Shown: positions 47,452-60,149, numbered from the stretch's first letter. The stretch is 64,000 nt of DNA from Bettongia penicillata ogilbyi (GCA_023548195.1 JAJHZJ010000061.1:2210771-2274770); one strand, 5' to 3'. The notes: generated from the letters alone by a model not told the origin. Program-made: numbers and translations.

Positions 47452-47564
47452 AACATCAACCCATTAATCAACATCCATTTAACCAGCTATAAATACTCCT
47501 CCAATCCAGCTCATATTCATCTAATTCCCTAGGTTCTAATGAGATTATTATCCAACTTTCTTAC

Positions 47565-47665
47565 TGATAATAATAGCAATAATTCACATCTGTATTATGC
47601 TTTAAAGTTTATAAAACATTTTGAGCACAACAATCTTGTCAAGTAGGTATGTTAAATTAGAATTT
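47565..47665 (-). repeat. MIR part 1, antisense
   Basis: aataatagcaataattcacatctgtattatgctttaaagtttataaaacattt is the complement of the MIR 3' half. Continues at 47915 after an L2 insertion. Confidence 0.6.
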
Positions 47666-47699
47666 ATTATTATTTATTATCTAATTTATTATCTATTAT

Positions 47700-47914
47700 T
47701 AAAATCAAGAATCCCTAACTCTTTTCAAGGGCCACCTCAATAGTCATTTTCCTACGTTGAGTCTTTCTTGATATCCCCAGCTGCTAGTGCTTTATATTTT
47801 GTGTATACTTACATACGTACATGCTTGCTTCCTCTTGCTAGATAAGGTCATTTCAGGTAGATTCCATTTCACTTTTGTCTTTTGTCCACATTACCCAGTA
47901 TATGGTAAGGACTA
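47700..47914 (+). repeat. L2 3' part, sense, inserted into a MIR
   Basis: aagggccacctcaatagtcattttcctacgttgagtctttcttgatatccccag ... ttttgtccacattacccagtatatggtaagg is a short worn L2 3' end. Confidence 0.55.
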
Positions 47915-48050
47915 ATTATCATTTTACAAATAAGAAAGTTGCAGTTTGAAGAGATTATGATTTATCCACCGTCACACGGCTAATGTAAATGCTAGAGCTA
48001 CAATTTTTACTCTAGTTTTTTATTTCAGGGTCTATTTTCCTCCCTAAACT
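47915..48050 (-). repeat. MIR part 2, antisense
   Basis: atcattttacaaataagaaagttgcag ... tatccaccgtcacacggctaatgtaaatgctagagc is the MIR core complement. Confidence 0.65.
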
Positions 48051-48635
48051 AAGATATTCCTCTGAAATTTACATGTACTGTATTGTGTGCTTAGGTCTCA
48101 TGAACTAAGTAATTATAACCTGATATTTAGGAGAAGGAAGGGCTCAGAGAAAGTCTCTGTTCAACAAGAACCTCGCTTCTCTGATCCTTCATCATATCTT
48201 TATTATCTGGGTGAAAAAATGCCTAGTTTCCCAGACAGCAAACAGCACATACCTAACTGCAGCACACAAGACCATATAAAATGAACGTTATTACTAACAA
48301 AGGGCTTTCCACAACTGTGATTCTGTTCCAGTATTAACACTACACTTAACTTGCTTCCCATTTTCCTTTTAGCTTCTCATGTAATGTCTCTTTAAACTGT
48401 AGGACTGCTCTCCAAAGATGCGCTACTCCTGTTCGTCTTATTCCTCCTTTAAGTATTCCAGTTATGCACTCCTGGGCAAGAACACCAAATCAAACAGTGC
48501 CCAATGTGTCCCAACCGAGTCTCTATAGTGTTATCTCCTTTGCGCTAGTCCATGCCAGCGCTCTGCTGTGCTTCTTCCTCCTGATAGACAGCTGTAGTCC
48601 TCAAATGATGTACCATTCTAGCAGTAACGAGAATT
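48051..48635. other. No recognisable feature
   Basis: Mixed-composition intron sequence. The open frames have no recognisable domain. Confidence 0.5.
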
Positions 48636-48770
48636 ATTCATACTTACAATGTGTAGCATATAATAAAGTGCTTTCATGTACATTACCTCATTTGTTCTTC
48701 ACAGCATCCTTGTGAAATAGGTGGTATGTATTCATACATAGCAAGTTGCAAAGCTATAACTAAAATTCTG
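48636..48770 (-). repeat. MIR fragment, antisense
   Basis: ataataaagtgctttcatgtacattacctcatttgttcttcacagcatccttgtgaaatagg is the complement of the MIR 3' half. Confidence 0.65.
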
Positions 48771-48949
48771 ATATTCTAAGTCTCATTAATTCTACCTAGA
48801 TATAGCATGGGCAGAAGTGTTCTAAGGCAGTTTTCATTCTAGCCTATGCCATACTCCCTCAGGATCCTTTTGGGCTAATTCCTCTGCAATCTTCTGAAAA
48901 TCTGTCTACAGCATTACCCTGGTCTAACAGTATAGTAATGATAATCATA

Positions 48950-49175
48950 TTACTTTTCTTAATATTTAAATATTTATATGCAGTCTCACTCTAACCTCAC
49001 AACAACTCAAACCTGAGTTAAATAGTTCAAGTGTTATTTTCTCCATTTTAGAGTTGAGAAAACTGAGGCTTAAATCTTAATTAGACAATATGTTTGATTC
49101 AGCAAAGCTGGGACTCAAATCTGGGTCAATATTTATCTGTCTAGTGCTTTCTCTAATACAACATACTGGATAAAA
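48950..49175 (-). repeat. MIR, antisense
   Basis: ttctccattttagagttgagaaaactgaggcttaaatc ... agcaaagctgggactcaaatctggg. Confidence 0.75.
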
Positions 49176-50145
49176 AGGAAAACAGGCTTACTAACATTAC
49201 TTCATTCATTCATTGATCTAATATTTAAACACCTACCGGTTTTGTGAAGGCATTGTGAAAACTGTTCCCTAACCCCTATAATGACGTAGTACCTGATATT
49301 AATACACTTAAGTTCTACTGGAGAAAGGGTGAAGGAAAATATGAAATGAACAACAAATGGGCAGAGAGAACATTCTCACTGGGAGTAGGAAGTTGGAGAT
49401 AAAGGAAGGCTTTTCAGAGCTTGATACTGAAGAAAGAGAAGGAATTTCAGAGAAAGAAATGGAATGGGAGTACACTGTGGGGGGGATAGTAAACGAAAAA
49501 GCAAGGGAACAGCTTGGCTTTATTTTTAGTGAACATATACTAAGTTCATGTAGCTTACTACCTCCCTAAATGTTCACAGAACCTATTTAAAATAATACAT
49601 TCCAGAATTTTGTCAACATGTATGTCAAGTTTGAGGGACTTTTTCATAACACCCTCTCTTTTAAAATCAGGCCTTTTAAAATACATATTTTCTAGTACAA
49701 TCTCTGTTCTTTTTGAGTTGTCAGGGATCATCATCAAAGAACAGTTCGGTAATCATATCTGCATATTCCTTCGCCATCCAGGGATATGATATTCTTCCAG
49801 ATCAGGAAATCATTTAGGGTAGCTAAGTATTCTCTTATTTTTTGGTTTTAATCCTCTCTTAGAAATTTTTGTTTTATTCTCTTCAATATAAAGATAATTT
49901 TCTTTCCAAGAGAAAACAGAAAAAGCTAGTATATCAAGAGAGATTAAGTGATTTACCCCGACTAACACTGCTATAGTTAAGCGATGGTTCTAGTCCTAGA
50001 AACAAGTCTAACTCTCAATTAAATGTAAAGTCTAATCCTGAAGATAGTGGAGTCTAATCCTGAAGATAGTGGTATATAGAATTTGTATTTAGTTTTTAAA
50101 ATGAAATAGATCACTAAATTATTTTACATCATACCCAAGCGATTA
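49176..50145. other. Mostly unassigned; one motif-rich stretch at 49640-49870
   Basis: 49640-49870 differs in texture from the surroundings and resembles an old interspersed repeat, but I cannot name it. There is a short exact direct repeat gtctaatcctgaagatagtg at about 50031-50050 and 50053-50072. Confidence 0.4.
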
Positions 50146-50149
50146 AAAA

Positions 50150-50700
50150 ATAGCATTTACAAAAAAAATTGGAATAACAACAACAGATTTAAAAAATGGT
50201 CGGAATGCAAACCAAGAAAGAAGAATAGTATCTCTATGCACAAAAATATTTAGAGCAGCTCTTTTTGTTGGAGTGAAAAATTTAGAACAAAGGGAGTATC
50301 CTCTAATTAGGGAATAGCTCGATAAATTATAGTATGCCACAAGAAATCATGAACTAGATAATTTCAGAGGAAACTTGGAAGAACGTTATGAACTGATACA
50401 CAGTGGAGTAGAAATAAGAGAATAATTGATACAATAATAATAAAATCATTGAGAAAAACAACTCTGAAAGACTTTAGAACTATAATCAACATGATCATAA
50501 ACCACAAGCCCAAAGAATAGAGATGAAATACACTATATCACTAGAGAGGTGATGAACTTAAAAGGAAAAAAGACCCAATACTTGTGGACATGGTTAACAT
50601 GGGAATCGTTTTGCCAGATTACGTAGATATGTAATGAGGAATTTATTTTTCAGACTAATTTAAAAAATTTGCTCAGTGGTAGAAAAAATAGTGAGTGAGA
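50150..50700 (+). mobile_element. L1 3' end (ORF2 terminus and 3' UTR), sense
   Basis: aaaaatatttagagcagctctttttgttgg, then ccactctaattagggaatagctcgataaattatag and gaaacttggaagaacgttatgaactgat are decayed versions of 1835-2010. The 3' UTR differs from that of the L1 at 1526-2443, so it is another L1 subfamily. Confidence 0.7.
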
Positions 50701-52205
50701 TTAATAAAAATACTTGTTGCTTTTACAAAAATCAAACAGATATCAAAATTTGCTACGCTTGGTTTAAATTTCCAAGTCACATTGAGAAATTCTAGAAAAT
50801 ACTGGGTCAGCTAATGCATATATAAACTGAAAAAAAAACTTACAGAAAATATTGGGACATACTGACTATAAGGAAATGCTAAAGGTATTAGGTTATTTGG
50901 CAAGAGGAATGAAGGCTAAAAAAAGACGCCAATATTACCACTGAAAGCATTTAGGTATCTGATTATTGGTGGCAACATATCAGGTTTTATGCAAAGAAGA
51001 CTACAAATACCTCATCTAGGAGTTTTGAAACTAAGACCAATATGATTATTAGAGACAAAATGCTTAGGATACACATGATCAGCCCCCATTCCTTTGAAAT
51101 TATTATTTATGAAGACAATAACAGAGGTTCTTTTCCAACTGAGAACAGGGAAAGGAGGAAGAGTTTAAAGTGTGGCAAGAAAAAATTAGGTTAGGCATTA
51201 GAACTTCTTGACTATAACTGCTAATAGGACTGTGGAAAAACTCTTTCTGGATCATTTAACTATAAGGATAGAAGAAATCATTGGTTTCAATACAGTATTT
51301 TGTAGACAGAAGGGAAAAGACTAGAAAAAGTAAACTATTTACTACAGTAAGACTACCTTTTCTCCTAGTGCATAGTCTAAGACGAAAGAAAATTCCATTT
51401 CAGAGCACATATATCTTGGAGTTTTAAATATGTCCTAAAGCATGTTTCTCAACTAGTATGTCACAACTCAGGTATATGAGAGGCTTTTTATGTAGCATAA
51501 ATGAAAATTTCCTCACTCTCATTTGACAGTTTTGAAAAAAAATGAGGGTGGTATTAGACACTGTGGAGGGGGAGAAAAGAATAGTTAAAGAATATTTTTA
51601 TTTACAATTCTATATTTATACAATGTGTCTGGACAGTGTGAATAGCTGAACCATCAGATATTTGATTAGGAGTAAGAAAAGGGAAGAGGAAGAAGGTGGG
51701 ACAAATGGATTACAGATGAATTTGTATGGTGTATGTCACAAATATATATGAATTGAAAAAAGTTGGGAACCACTATACTACAATTATAGTTGGCTACAAC
51801 TGTAGCCTCATAAAACTTTCTGTATCATAAACCCTGTCATTATTCTTTTTCCTTCTTAGGTGCCTTGCCAGTATTTTAGCATTACGGGATAAAATAAGAG
51901 GTTTTAATATGAGTGAGACAGTCTTCATTTCCCCAAAAGGGAATATAATGGCCAATAAAAGACAAGTTTATATCCATGAAATAAGAGAATAATCTGCTAT
52001 TTAAAAAACTGTGTGTCCTTTATAAGAATAAAATGTAGTTAATTATTTCATTTGTCTATTCCCCAAAAACCTAATTTCAATTTAAATGATTAATTCATCA
52101 TCAAAAGGCATTATTATAATTATTATAAGGTCTAAGGTCTTATAATTTCAATGATCACCAGAACAGGACAAAAATGGACAGACATTTAAATAGAAGAGTA
52201 TTAAC
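50701..52205. other. No recognisable feature
   Basis: AT-rich. No exon, repeat family or conserved-looking block that I can support. Confidence 0.45.
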
Positions 52206-52209
52206 AATA

Positions 52210-52335
52210 AATGGAAGGTATAGACATTGGACAGAAGTATGGCTTTGGAGTCAGAAAGTCCTATAATCAAGTCCATTCACTGGCACTAGCTGTGAGACCC
52301 AAGGTTAAGTCACTTAACCTATCAGTAAATTCCCT
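52210..52335 (+). repeat. tRNA-derived SINE, sense
   Basis: ggctttggagtcagaaagtcctataatcaagtcc ... actagctgtgagacccaaggttaagtcacttaacc. Confidence 0.75.
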
Positions 52336-52840
52336 TCTCATCCCCAACCCCCCAAAAGTCTAAGACTGAAGTTATGAATGAGTTGCTGATCTGCATATGT
52401 GTAGGGAATTTCTACAATAAGAATTCTATATCCTGATGAAATCACAGATCTGACTACTCTGTTACTACTCCCTCTCCCCAAGGGGGAACCCCCTCAAATA
52501 TACCAACTCAAGGGCAAATTGAGAGTACTAGCAAAGAATGCTAGCATTTTGTGAAAGAATGAATGAAGGGTTTAGGTAGTGGAGAGAGAAAACTCCTTTC
52601 TTGGAGCTAAGATTTAATTGTGCAGGCCAGAATTAGTTAACTTATGGAATGAAGAAAAGGAGGAGATATGGTCTTCAGGTTTGAAAGGGTAAATAGTTTA
52701 GTACTATGAGAAAGTTTGGGGAAATACTTGGAAGAAAGGACAGAACTTTATTAGCCAATCTTATAATATTCAACTCAACTCTTTATGAACAAGAATAAAA
52801 ATTTGCTAAATATCCTTTTGCATACAGTCATTCAAAAGAC

Positions 52841-52842
<2 letters not shown>
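52336..52842. other. No recognisable feature
   Basis: Possibly worn L2 antisense near 52560-52740 (purine-rich), not provable by eye. Confidence 0.35.

Positions 52843-52878
<36 letters not shown>
52843..52878 (+). repeat. (GT)n microsatellite
   Basis: 18 uninterrupted GT units. Confidence 0.97.
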
Positions 52879-52879
<1 letters not shown>

Positions 52880-54980
52880 TACAGTGACAGGTATCAGGGC
52901 AGAAGCTAAGAGTTTTCCGCTACACAATCAGGAGGACAACCAGATGCAGTTCCAGTCCCAACTCTATTCTGACCTTGGCACCAGATGGATGCACACAGCA
53001 GAACTGCTAAGTACATCAACTATGCTTTGCTTGCTCACACATTTAAGCTACAGAGGGGTAGCCTTTTGCAGGTTACTCAACTCTATTAATAACCCTTCAA
53101 CTATAAAATGAGGCCAATGAGTGTTAACCCCTAAAATAACCTAGTAAAAAGCCCATGCAAAGACCTTTCCTTTGAGAATATTTCTACACAAAGTAGTTAT
53201 AAATATATTAAATCTTTATTTCATACTTACAAAAACAATAATCAAAATATGCACATTATAGTCCATTGAGCTTATTTCATAGGTAATGATAAGATCAATT
53301 TTTTAAAAAACATATTTTTCTCTAAAAGAAGGTATCAACTGCTAATCACATTCAAATGTTATTAATACATTGGAATGTGTTACAAAGACAAGTGAAATAA
53401 GGAAAGGACACAAAATTTGCCATGGGTTGAATATTAGAAATATGGTTTGAAGGCTCAAAATTAAAATAAATTAATAGTTGGAGAAAAATCCAAATCAAAA
53501 CTATTTAGTTCAATTAACTATAAAGTTGAAATGTGCTAAAAGATAGGAAACTAACACTTGAATAAAGTGATTCAAAATGCAATGCAAAATAGTAAGGGTT
53601 TCAGTGTCATTTAGGTACACATAGAGTATCTAGTACCAATGATCTCTGTGTGGAGTTGATAAGGTTATATGTGAACCTGCAGGGACGGGATACTCTTCTA
53701 ATTCAGAAATATTTAAGATAACTGATGGCAAACATTAAAAATAATGAAGTATTTAAAGTTTTACTTTAGAATGATAGTACATACAATAAGATGCACTTGT
53801 ATACATAGAAAACACTGAACCATTACTGTTACTAGTTGAGGAAAGTGTATGGGGCTTGGTTTTTAGATCATTTAAATCTCATCCCTTTTTCATCTTTATG
53901 TGCACAGGAACTTCATGTACGGAAAGGGCATAAAAATTCAGTCATTGCTCCTCACTTAAGTATCAAGTCTGGCAATCGACTGAGTACACACTGAGCCTTG
54001 AAGTCTGCTAACTCGATTCACCTATAAGCTAAGTATACAGGAATTTTTTAAAGTGGCTATAATAGTTAAAAGTTGACTCCATGGGAGAACAAACAGTTCT
54101 TTCAGAATTAGAAGAGAATCGTAGTCTCCAAAGGTTTCCAAGGTTTTGACAAAGTACTTTGCTGTTACTATTATGAGATCAAAAAAGATTGCAGTTAGTA
54201 TACTTTACTGAACTGCATTAGTACATTAAACATGTTTCTCAATAATTGATAAAACTAAAATAATACATGAAAAAGTTAATGGGAAGTTGATAGATAAAAT
54301 TATATAAATAATGTCATAATTTAAAACTATACTAACTACATCTACCAATAATACATAATGGGAGAAAAGGGTCAAAAACGTTTTCTATTCTGCAAAAAAA
54401 AAAATAGCTATTCCTATGAGAGACAAATGCATAGAAAAATGAAGAGTCAAAATTGATCAAAGAACTTATTTGGTCTTTTTCTTAATTATATACATCTCAG
54501 TCTAGTCAAGAAAATACCCTAATGCAATTTAATCTTAATCAATCCCCTATTCTAATCTCCAAGTAGCTTTTGAGCACTGCTGTTGCTCTTATGCCTAGAT
54601 GGATGTAGAGGCCAAAAATATTGCACACAGCTAATGAATTTCCAAATCCTCTAATACAGATAATTCTTGAGAGCATGACTACTAATAGTAGCTGCTATAA
54701 AAAAATAAGACTTTTGCTGGTTTTATTTTGTGGCTGTAGAACATTTAAGAGGTAATAGCCATTTTGTATTTTCACAAACAGGGAGGTGACTAAAAAGTGC
54801 CCTGTCAGTTTTCTGCTCCTTCTTGCCAACTGCATTAAAATGCAGCTCTGAGCATTTTTTTTTTGTCTGGAATTTCAGGAGCAAAGAGTACAAAAGAGCT
54901 GATGAGCAATGAATGCTTCACCCTTCCTCAATTAATCTTGTCTCTCTACCTTTGCTTTTGCTTTCCCTCTACATGAAGGT
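52879..54980. other. No recognisable repeat or exon
   Basis: More than 2 kb with no repeat I can name. Leads into the candidate conserved block. Confidence 0.45.
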
Positions 54981-54989
54981 AATAATGAC

Positions 54990-55350
54990 ACCCTCATCCA
55001 TTATCCTTTTATCCCTGTTATTCTCGTGAAATTGCTTAATAATATGTTACAGATTCGTCTTCACTCACATAATTCTTCCTGTCATTTGCAGTGTATCATC
55101 CTGCAAACATACAGCCCACTCTCCCTGGCCGTTCTTTGAAGATTATTGTCAGTGACATCTTCAGGATGCGTTTGGAATCTGGAGCATCATTTCTGTTGCG
55201 ATGGGGAATTACCCTGACTTATCTGTCATTGCCAAAAGCACAACAAGCAATTCAGTGTTAATGCAAAGGTAACACGGGTTTTTATCATGCCGCCAGAACA
55301 AGAGAGCTTGTAAATTTATGCTAATATGGCCCTTTTATAGTTTAATAACC
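54990..55350. promoter_or_regulatory. Candidate conserved non-coding element 3
   Basis: Repeat-free block of even composition in AT-rich intron, e.g. gccgttctttgaagattattgtcagtgac and ttgcgatggggaattaccctgac. It is followed by a TTAATGC/AATTTATGCTAAT stretch with octamer- and homeodomain-like cores. No open frame. Function is inferred only. Confidence 0.45.
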
Positions 55351-55679
55351 TCCTCCCCTACTGGAAAAAGACGTACACATACTCAAGCACTCACACAAAC
55401 ACACCCAATATATGCTCACACATCCTGGCATTTTGCTAATCTCTTTCACAGTATGGTAGGTAATTTGTAGCTGATCCTCTTGTAATTATTTATTTTAAGT
55501 CTTTTTAAGAATGCTAATCTCACGTAGAATAGCATATCCTTCAATGTTAGCTACAGGAAATATCAGAAAGCCAGACTTTATTCTTGTAACCAATATATTA
55601 AATTATTTTTATGGAATTCTTTAACTTAAATAATTTATAAAAGTGTTTCAATGTTGCTGATTAACTTTGCTTTCCTCAA

Positions 55680-55990
55680 CAAGAGTTCAGGACCACTACA
55701 AATGAGCAGTTTTCCCTGATTCAGGGTGGCATTCCAGAGGGACCCAGGCTATCCAACGTGTATGCCAAATCTGACAACACATGACAAGCTGGTCGGCGTG
55801 CAGTAATTTGACTAATTATACCGGATTAGAGCATATTAATGCAAGCTGTTTTCTCCAGAGTTAATGACCTGCTGACTGGGCTCTGTAAGGCCCCACTAGG
55901 TCTACTGGCAGCTAAAAAACAAAACCTTGTTTTCTAAGCCTGCGTCATTTCACATCAGCAAATGAGTATATCAAGCTATTGAGCAGCAAA
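55680..55990. promoter_or_regulatory. Candidate conserved non-coding element 4
   Basis: Contains cagtaatttgactaattatacc (two TAATT cores), gcatattaatgcaagctg and several CpG-containing words (caacgtg, ggtcggcgtg, ccggatt). Surviving CpGs in intronic DNA suggest constraint or low methylation. Confidence 0.45.
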
Positions 55991-57110
55991 ATGCAAGCGA
56001 CATTTTGTGGCTACAAACTCATGCAGCCTTTCCTAACCTTCCACCTCAAGGGCTTCCTTTATATAAAAATAAAATCAGTTTCTTTTTTTTTTCTGGGGGA
56101 GGAGTCTAAGAAGAAAAGAAATATTTTCAGGTTGTACTGTAGTGCTATTTTGGGGATTAAGACTTAGATGAAAGTAAATTAAGAACAGTAAAACTAAGTT
56201 TTATTATGCACTTATGATTTTACATTTACCACCTATAATTTAGAGCATCACTAAGGTATAACAAGAGTATGTTAATGGTGTAAATATAAATGAAAAATTA
56301 ATGAAGAATAAAAAAGAACAAAAAAAACCCTTTTCAGTCTTTTTTAAATTTTTAAAAAAATGTTATTAGACCAAATGAGAATTCATACAGCAAAAGAAAG
56401 TGGCTGGTAGATTTAAAATCACTTATGTATATAAGTATTTTTCACATATTAATATTTTCAAAAACTTGCCCTATTTCTTAGCCCACATTTAATTTTGAAT
56501 CTTCTATGAATGGCAAAATAAACCTACAGGCATGTCACTTCTTCATACCTTTGAAAAAACAAGATGTAAGACTGTATATATGTAGGCTTTATTAAAGGGT
56601 GTTATTTTCTAGGACTTCATAAATCCATGTCACAGTGATTACACATTTATGAATTGAAAATTTAAGCTGATAAGACTAAATTTTAATATTTCATTACTTA
56701 TGCATATAAGATATATTGAATTTTCACTGTCAATTAGATATATAAATTTAAGCAAATTAGTATGGAGTAAATGTATACATTGTAGTCAAGGTCTGGTGGA
56801 CACGGATGGTAGCAGCCTACATGGATAACAAATTCAAGAGTTATTAGTGAATGCTGATTGCTTTATCATTTTCTTTAATTTTTGAAATTCATATGTTGCT
56901 GCTGAAATTTATACTGACTCAAAGGTAAACAGAAGTTTGTTCTTTATTTTATGTTTTGAAAATTTAACTCAACTAGAAAAATCTGAATGCCTATGCATAA
57001 AAGTAAATAAAAAAGTAAAGAATTATGAAAAATGCTAACATACCAATATTTTTCAATCTTTAAATACTTGCGGAAGTTTCCACTTAGCTAACAAATAATA
57101 TATTCCAATG
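55991..57110. other. No recognisable feature
   Basis: Very AT-rich intron sequence. Confidence 0.5.
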
Positions 57111-57114
57111 GAAA

Positions 57115-57185
57115 TTCTTCCCAGCAGCTAGAATGTAACCTTGCATACAGCAGACCTTTAATAAATACTTACTAAAGTAATAAGT
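57115..57185 (+). repeat. L2 3' end fragment
   Basis: tagaatgtaaccttgcatacagcagacctttaataaatacttac. Confidence 0.55.
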
Positions 57186-57539
57186 GAATAGAAATTATTG
57201 AATATGGATGAGTACGTAAATTCCTCCAACTGTTTATCTTTACTGAACATGACCTGTTACTATCAATATTTGTTGTCTCCATATTGTCAAAGATTTACTT
57301 TTAAAATATTCAATTTGTAAATACATATAGCTTCAGTTGCACATGCATGTCAATGTAAATTATATCTTTACCTTCATTCAGTTCATATTGTATTAATTTT
57401 ATGTATTATAATTGTCTCTTTTTATCTTCCAATATTCAGAATATAAGTGATGTATTTGAAATACATTTGATAGTTAACAGACAAAAGAATGGAAAATAAG
57501 AAAATATATTACATATTGTATAATGCATGTTCTCCTTCA

Positions 57540-57850
57540 TCTTTAAGGAGCAGATAATATGTGGTACTGTATAAGGTACAACACAGATCCATCAACAAGC
57601 ACAAAGAATGAAACAAAGCCTACTCATAAGGCATTCCATCACATATACATATACAGAACAAGTACAGAGAGAACAATAAATACAAAGTAGTTAAATAGAA
57701 GGTAGCTTGGGGAAAAGGGCCCTAGCAGTTAGTAGGATAAAGACTTACAGATGCTTGAGTGTCTTAAAGGGAGGGAGGGATACCATGACGAGAGGATTAG
57801 GAAGAATTGCCTTCCAGGCATGGGGTATCTGAATGAAGCATTCTATAGTC
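57540..57850 (-). mobile_element. L2 fragment, antisense
   Basis: agtacagagagaacaataaatacaaagtag ... tgccttccaggcatggggtatctgaatg is complementary to the L2 ORF2 end (catgcctggaatgctctccc-like). Confidence 0.6.
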
Positions 57851-58179
57851 CTGGTTTAAGAACCTGGAAGGGTTACTACTCCAAAGTTAGAGGTCTAGTT
57901 TGCAGGGATACTCTGACTAAAGCTTATGTGACCCTATGGCTAACCTTCCCATTAACAATCAGCCAGAAGGTACAATTTGATCAAAGCAACAGTATTTACT
58001 AAAATGGTACAGTGAGAATAACAGCTACAAAATATTCTTCCCATAAACGTGGGGCATACTCTCCAACAAGCACATAAAGCATCTATGGGAAGAGTGGGTA
58101 CAGATTTAGAGAACAATTGTAACGAAGCATGCAGGAAACGCATGTGGTCAGGGGAACTCAGATCTTCTGGTTCACTACA
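57851..58179. other. No recognisable feature
   Basis: Unassigned 330 bp between two L2 pieces. Confidence 0.45.
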
Positions 58180-58490
58180 AATATATGTTACATAATCTCA
58201 ATCAGGCCCTTACTGGGGTAAGGCAAGCCTTTTACACAGCCCTAATTAATTCACTACCCACTCACCAAACCTTTTACTCTCTCAAACCTCCCATGTCTCA
58301 CTCTCCTACCACCCTCTCAGGTTTGTTTCCCATTTCACTGAAAGATATCGAGGCTATTCATGACAGTTCCTTTTTATCCCCTCTTCAGCTCACATCACTC
58401 ATATGCCTGATTCAGATACCCTCTTCCTTCACCCCAACTCATATGAAGAGGTGGCCCTTCTTGCAAGACAAACCCATCTGATTTCTGGAC
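58180..58490 (+). mobile_element. L2 ORF2 middle part, sense
   Basis: gatatcgaggctattcatgac ... ctcatatgaagaggtggcccttcttgcaagac parallels 9396-9515. The 98-codon frame has no intact domain. Confidence 0.6.
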
Positions 58491-59035
58491 AAGTGTTCCT
58501 CAAATCATAAGATTTCCTTCCAGCCTAACTGCCACAGACATTAATGAGGGGAAAAAATCATTGCAAAGAAGTGGACCATGTTTCTCATAACCACCAGCTA
58601 CAACAGCTGAATAGCTACCACCAGCAGGCAGGGTACAGGCACAAAAGCCCTAGGAATGGAAACACCCTCCAGAACCACTTCCAGTACAGTTTTTACATCC
58701 ATCATCTCTAAGACCCTGATGGCAACAGTCCAGGACTCTGAACCCAAAAGCTTTTGGAATAGAAATGCTTCCAGCACAATGTCAACAGCCATCATCCACC
58801 CCATGGAGATGAAGTCTGGCAAGTGTTCCTGCTGATGCTATAGCCACATCTCTTGCAGACTCAGAAAAGAAAGTTCTTGCTAACAAATTTCTTAGTGCTG
58901 TCAACATTGTTCAACATCAAAAAGTGAAATGATTTTATCAGTGGAAATTACAGTAGAGAAGATTTGCTTTGCCACTGTTCCTTAAGGACCATGGGACCTT
59001 TCTAAATGCTTGAAGCATAAACCCTCCATATGTGT
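58491..59035. other. Unassigned insertion-like segment between L2 parts
   Basis: One plus-strand frame across 58613-58836 is rich in Ser and Thr (SRTTSSTVFTSIIS, NASSTMSTAIIH). It has an internal similarity of about 100 bp (ccctaggaatggaaacaccctccag versus ttttggaatagaaatgcttccag; catccatcatc versus cagccatcatc). I do not recognise it. Confidence 0.4.
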
Positions 59036-59039
59036 TTTT

Positions 59040-60140
59040 TCCGTTACAACGTGAACTCTTATAAGCTTTTCCATTTGAATTCTTAGTGCTGATCATAGTG
59101 CTCTGTACACGGAAGTGCCTAATACGTGCTTTATTCATTCATACATTCATTGCAGATTGTCATCTCCATCATCCCCACTCTCTCACTTACCTCCATCTGC
59201 TGGTTTGCTTCCCTGATGCTGAAAAAAATGTATCAATGTCCATTTCGTTCTCAGAAATATCATTTCATCCATACCTCCCCACTAGCTTCTGTCCTATATC
59301 TTTTCTTCAAACCTATACTCATCTATAGTCAGTGCCTCCATCTCCTTTCCTCTTACTCTCTTAACTGTAGGCTGGCTTTAGACCTTATCATTAAGGGAAA
59401 TAACTCTGCAAAATTCCCAGCGATCTCTTAATTGCTCAATCTAGTGGCCCTTTCTCAGTACCTATCCTTCATGACCTCTCTGTAGCCTCTGACACTGACA
59501 ATCACCCTCTTTTCCTTTCTGTTTTCATGACACAGCTCTATTAGACCTGGTGCCCCCCAATGCCCTGTCAGAGGCCCCTTTCTTCCTCTATTCTATTTGG
59601 TTTGGTGATCTCATTAGCTCTCTTGGGTTCAATAATCCTCTCTGTGCAGATATTTATTTATCCCACCTTAACCTCTTTCCTGCTCTCTAGTCTCCCATTT
59701 CCAATTGCCTATAAGACATCTTAAACTAGACATCCTATAGACATTTTAAACTAAACAAATCCCCAAACTGATACATTATCGTTCTCCTTGCCCCCAACCC
59801 CTGCTTTCTTCCTAATGTCAATCTAGGTGTCATCCTGGATGCTTTTCCGTATTACCCATCTAGTCAATCAGTTGCCAAGTCCTGTTGTTTCTCTCACATA
59901 GGCCCTCTTCTCTCTTCTGACACTGCCTCTACCATAGTGTAGGCCCTCATTTCATGCCTGTATTATTTCAGTAGCCTGGTGGTTGATCTCACCACCTCAA
60001 GTATCTTCCCACTCTGGTTCATCCACCTCTCAAGCTATCAAATATATCTTCCTCAAGTGCAGGTTTGACCATGTCATCCCTCTAGTCACCTACAGTAGCT
60101 CCTTATTACCTCTAGTACTGAATAAAAACACGAGTTGTTT
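59040..60140 (+). mobile_element. L2 LINE, sense (3' end plus ORF2 C-terminal half)
   Basis: 59080-59135 holds an L2 3' terminus (cttagtgctgatcatagtgctctg ... cctaatacgtgctttattc). 59150-60130 is an independent L2 ORF2: tcatgacctctctgtagcctctgac, tgtcagaggcccctttcttcctc, ggtttggtgatctcatt, gcagatatttat (YADD-like, decayed), gcctataagacatcttaaactagacatcc, tctaggtgtcatcctgga, gccaagtcctgttg, ggtttgaccatgtcatccctctagtc. Dead. Confidence 0.8.
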
Positions 60141-60149
60141 CCATAAAAA

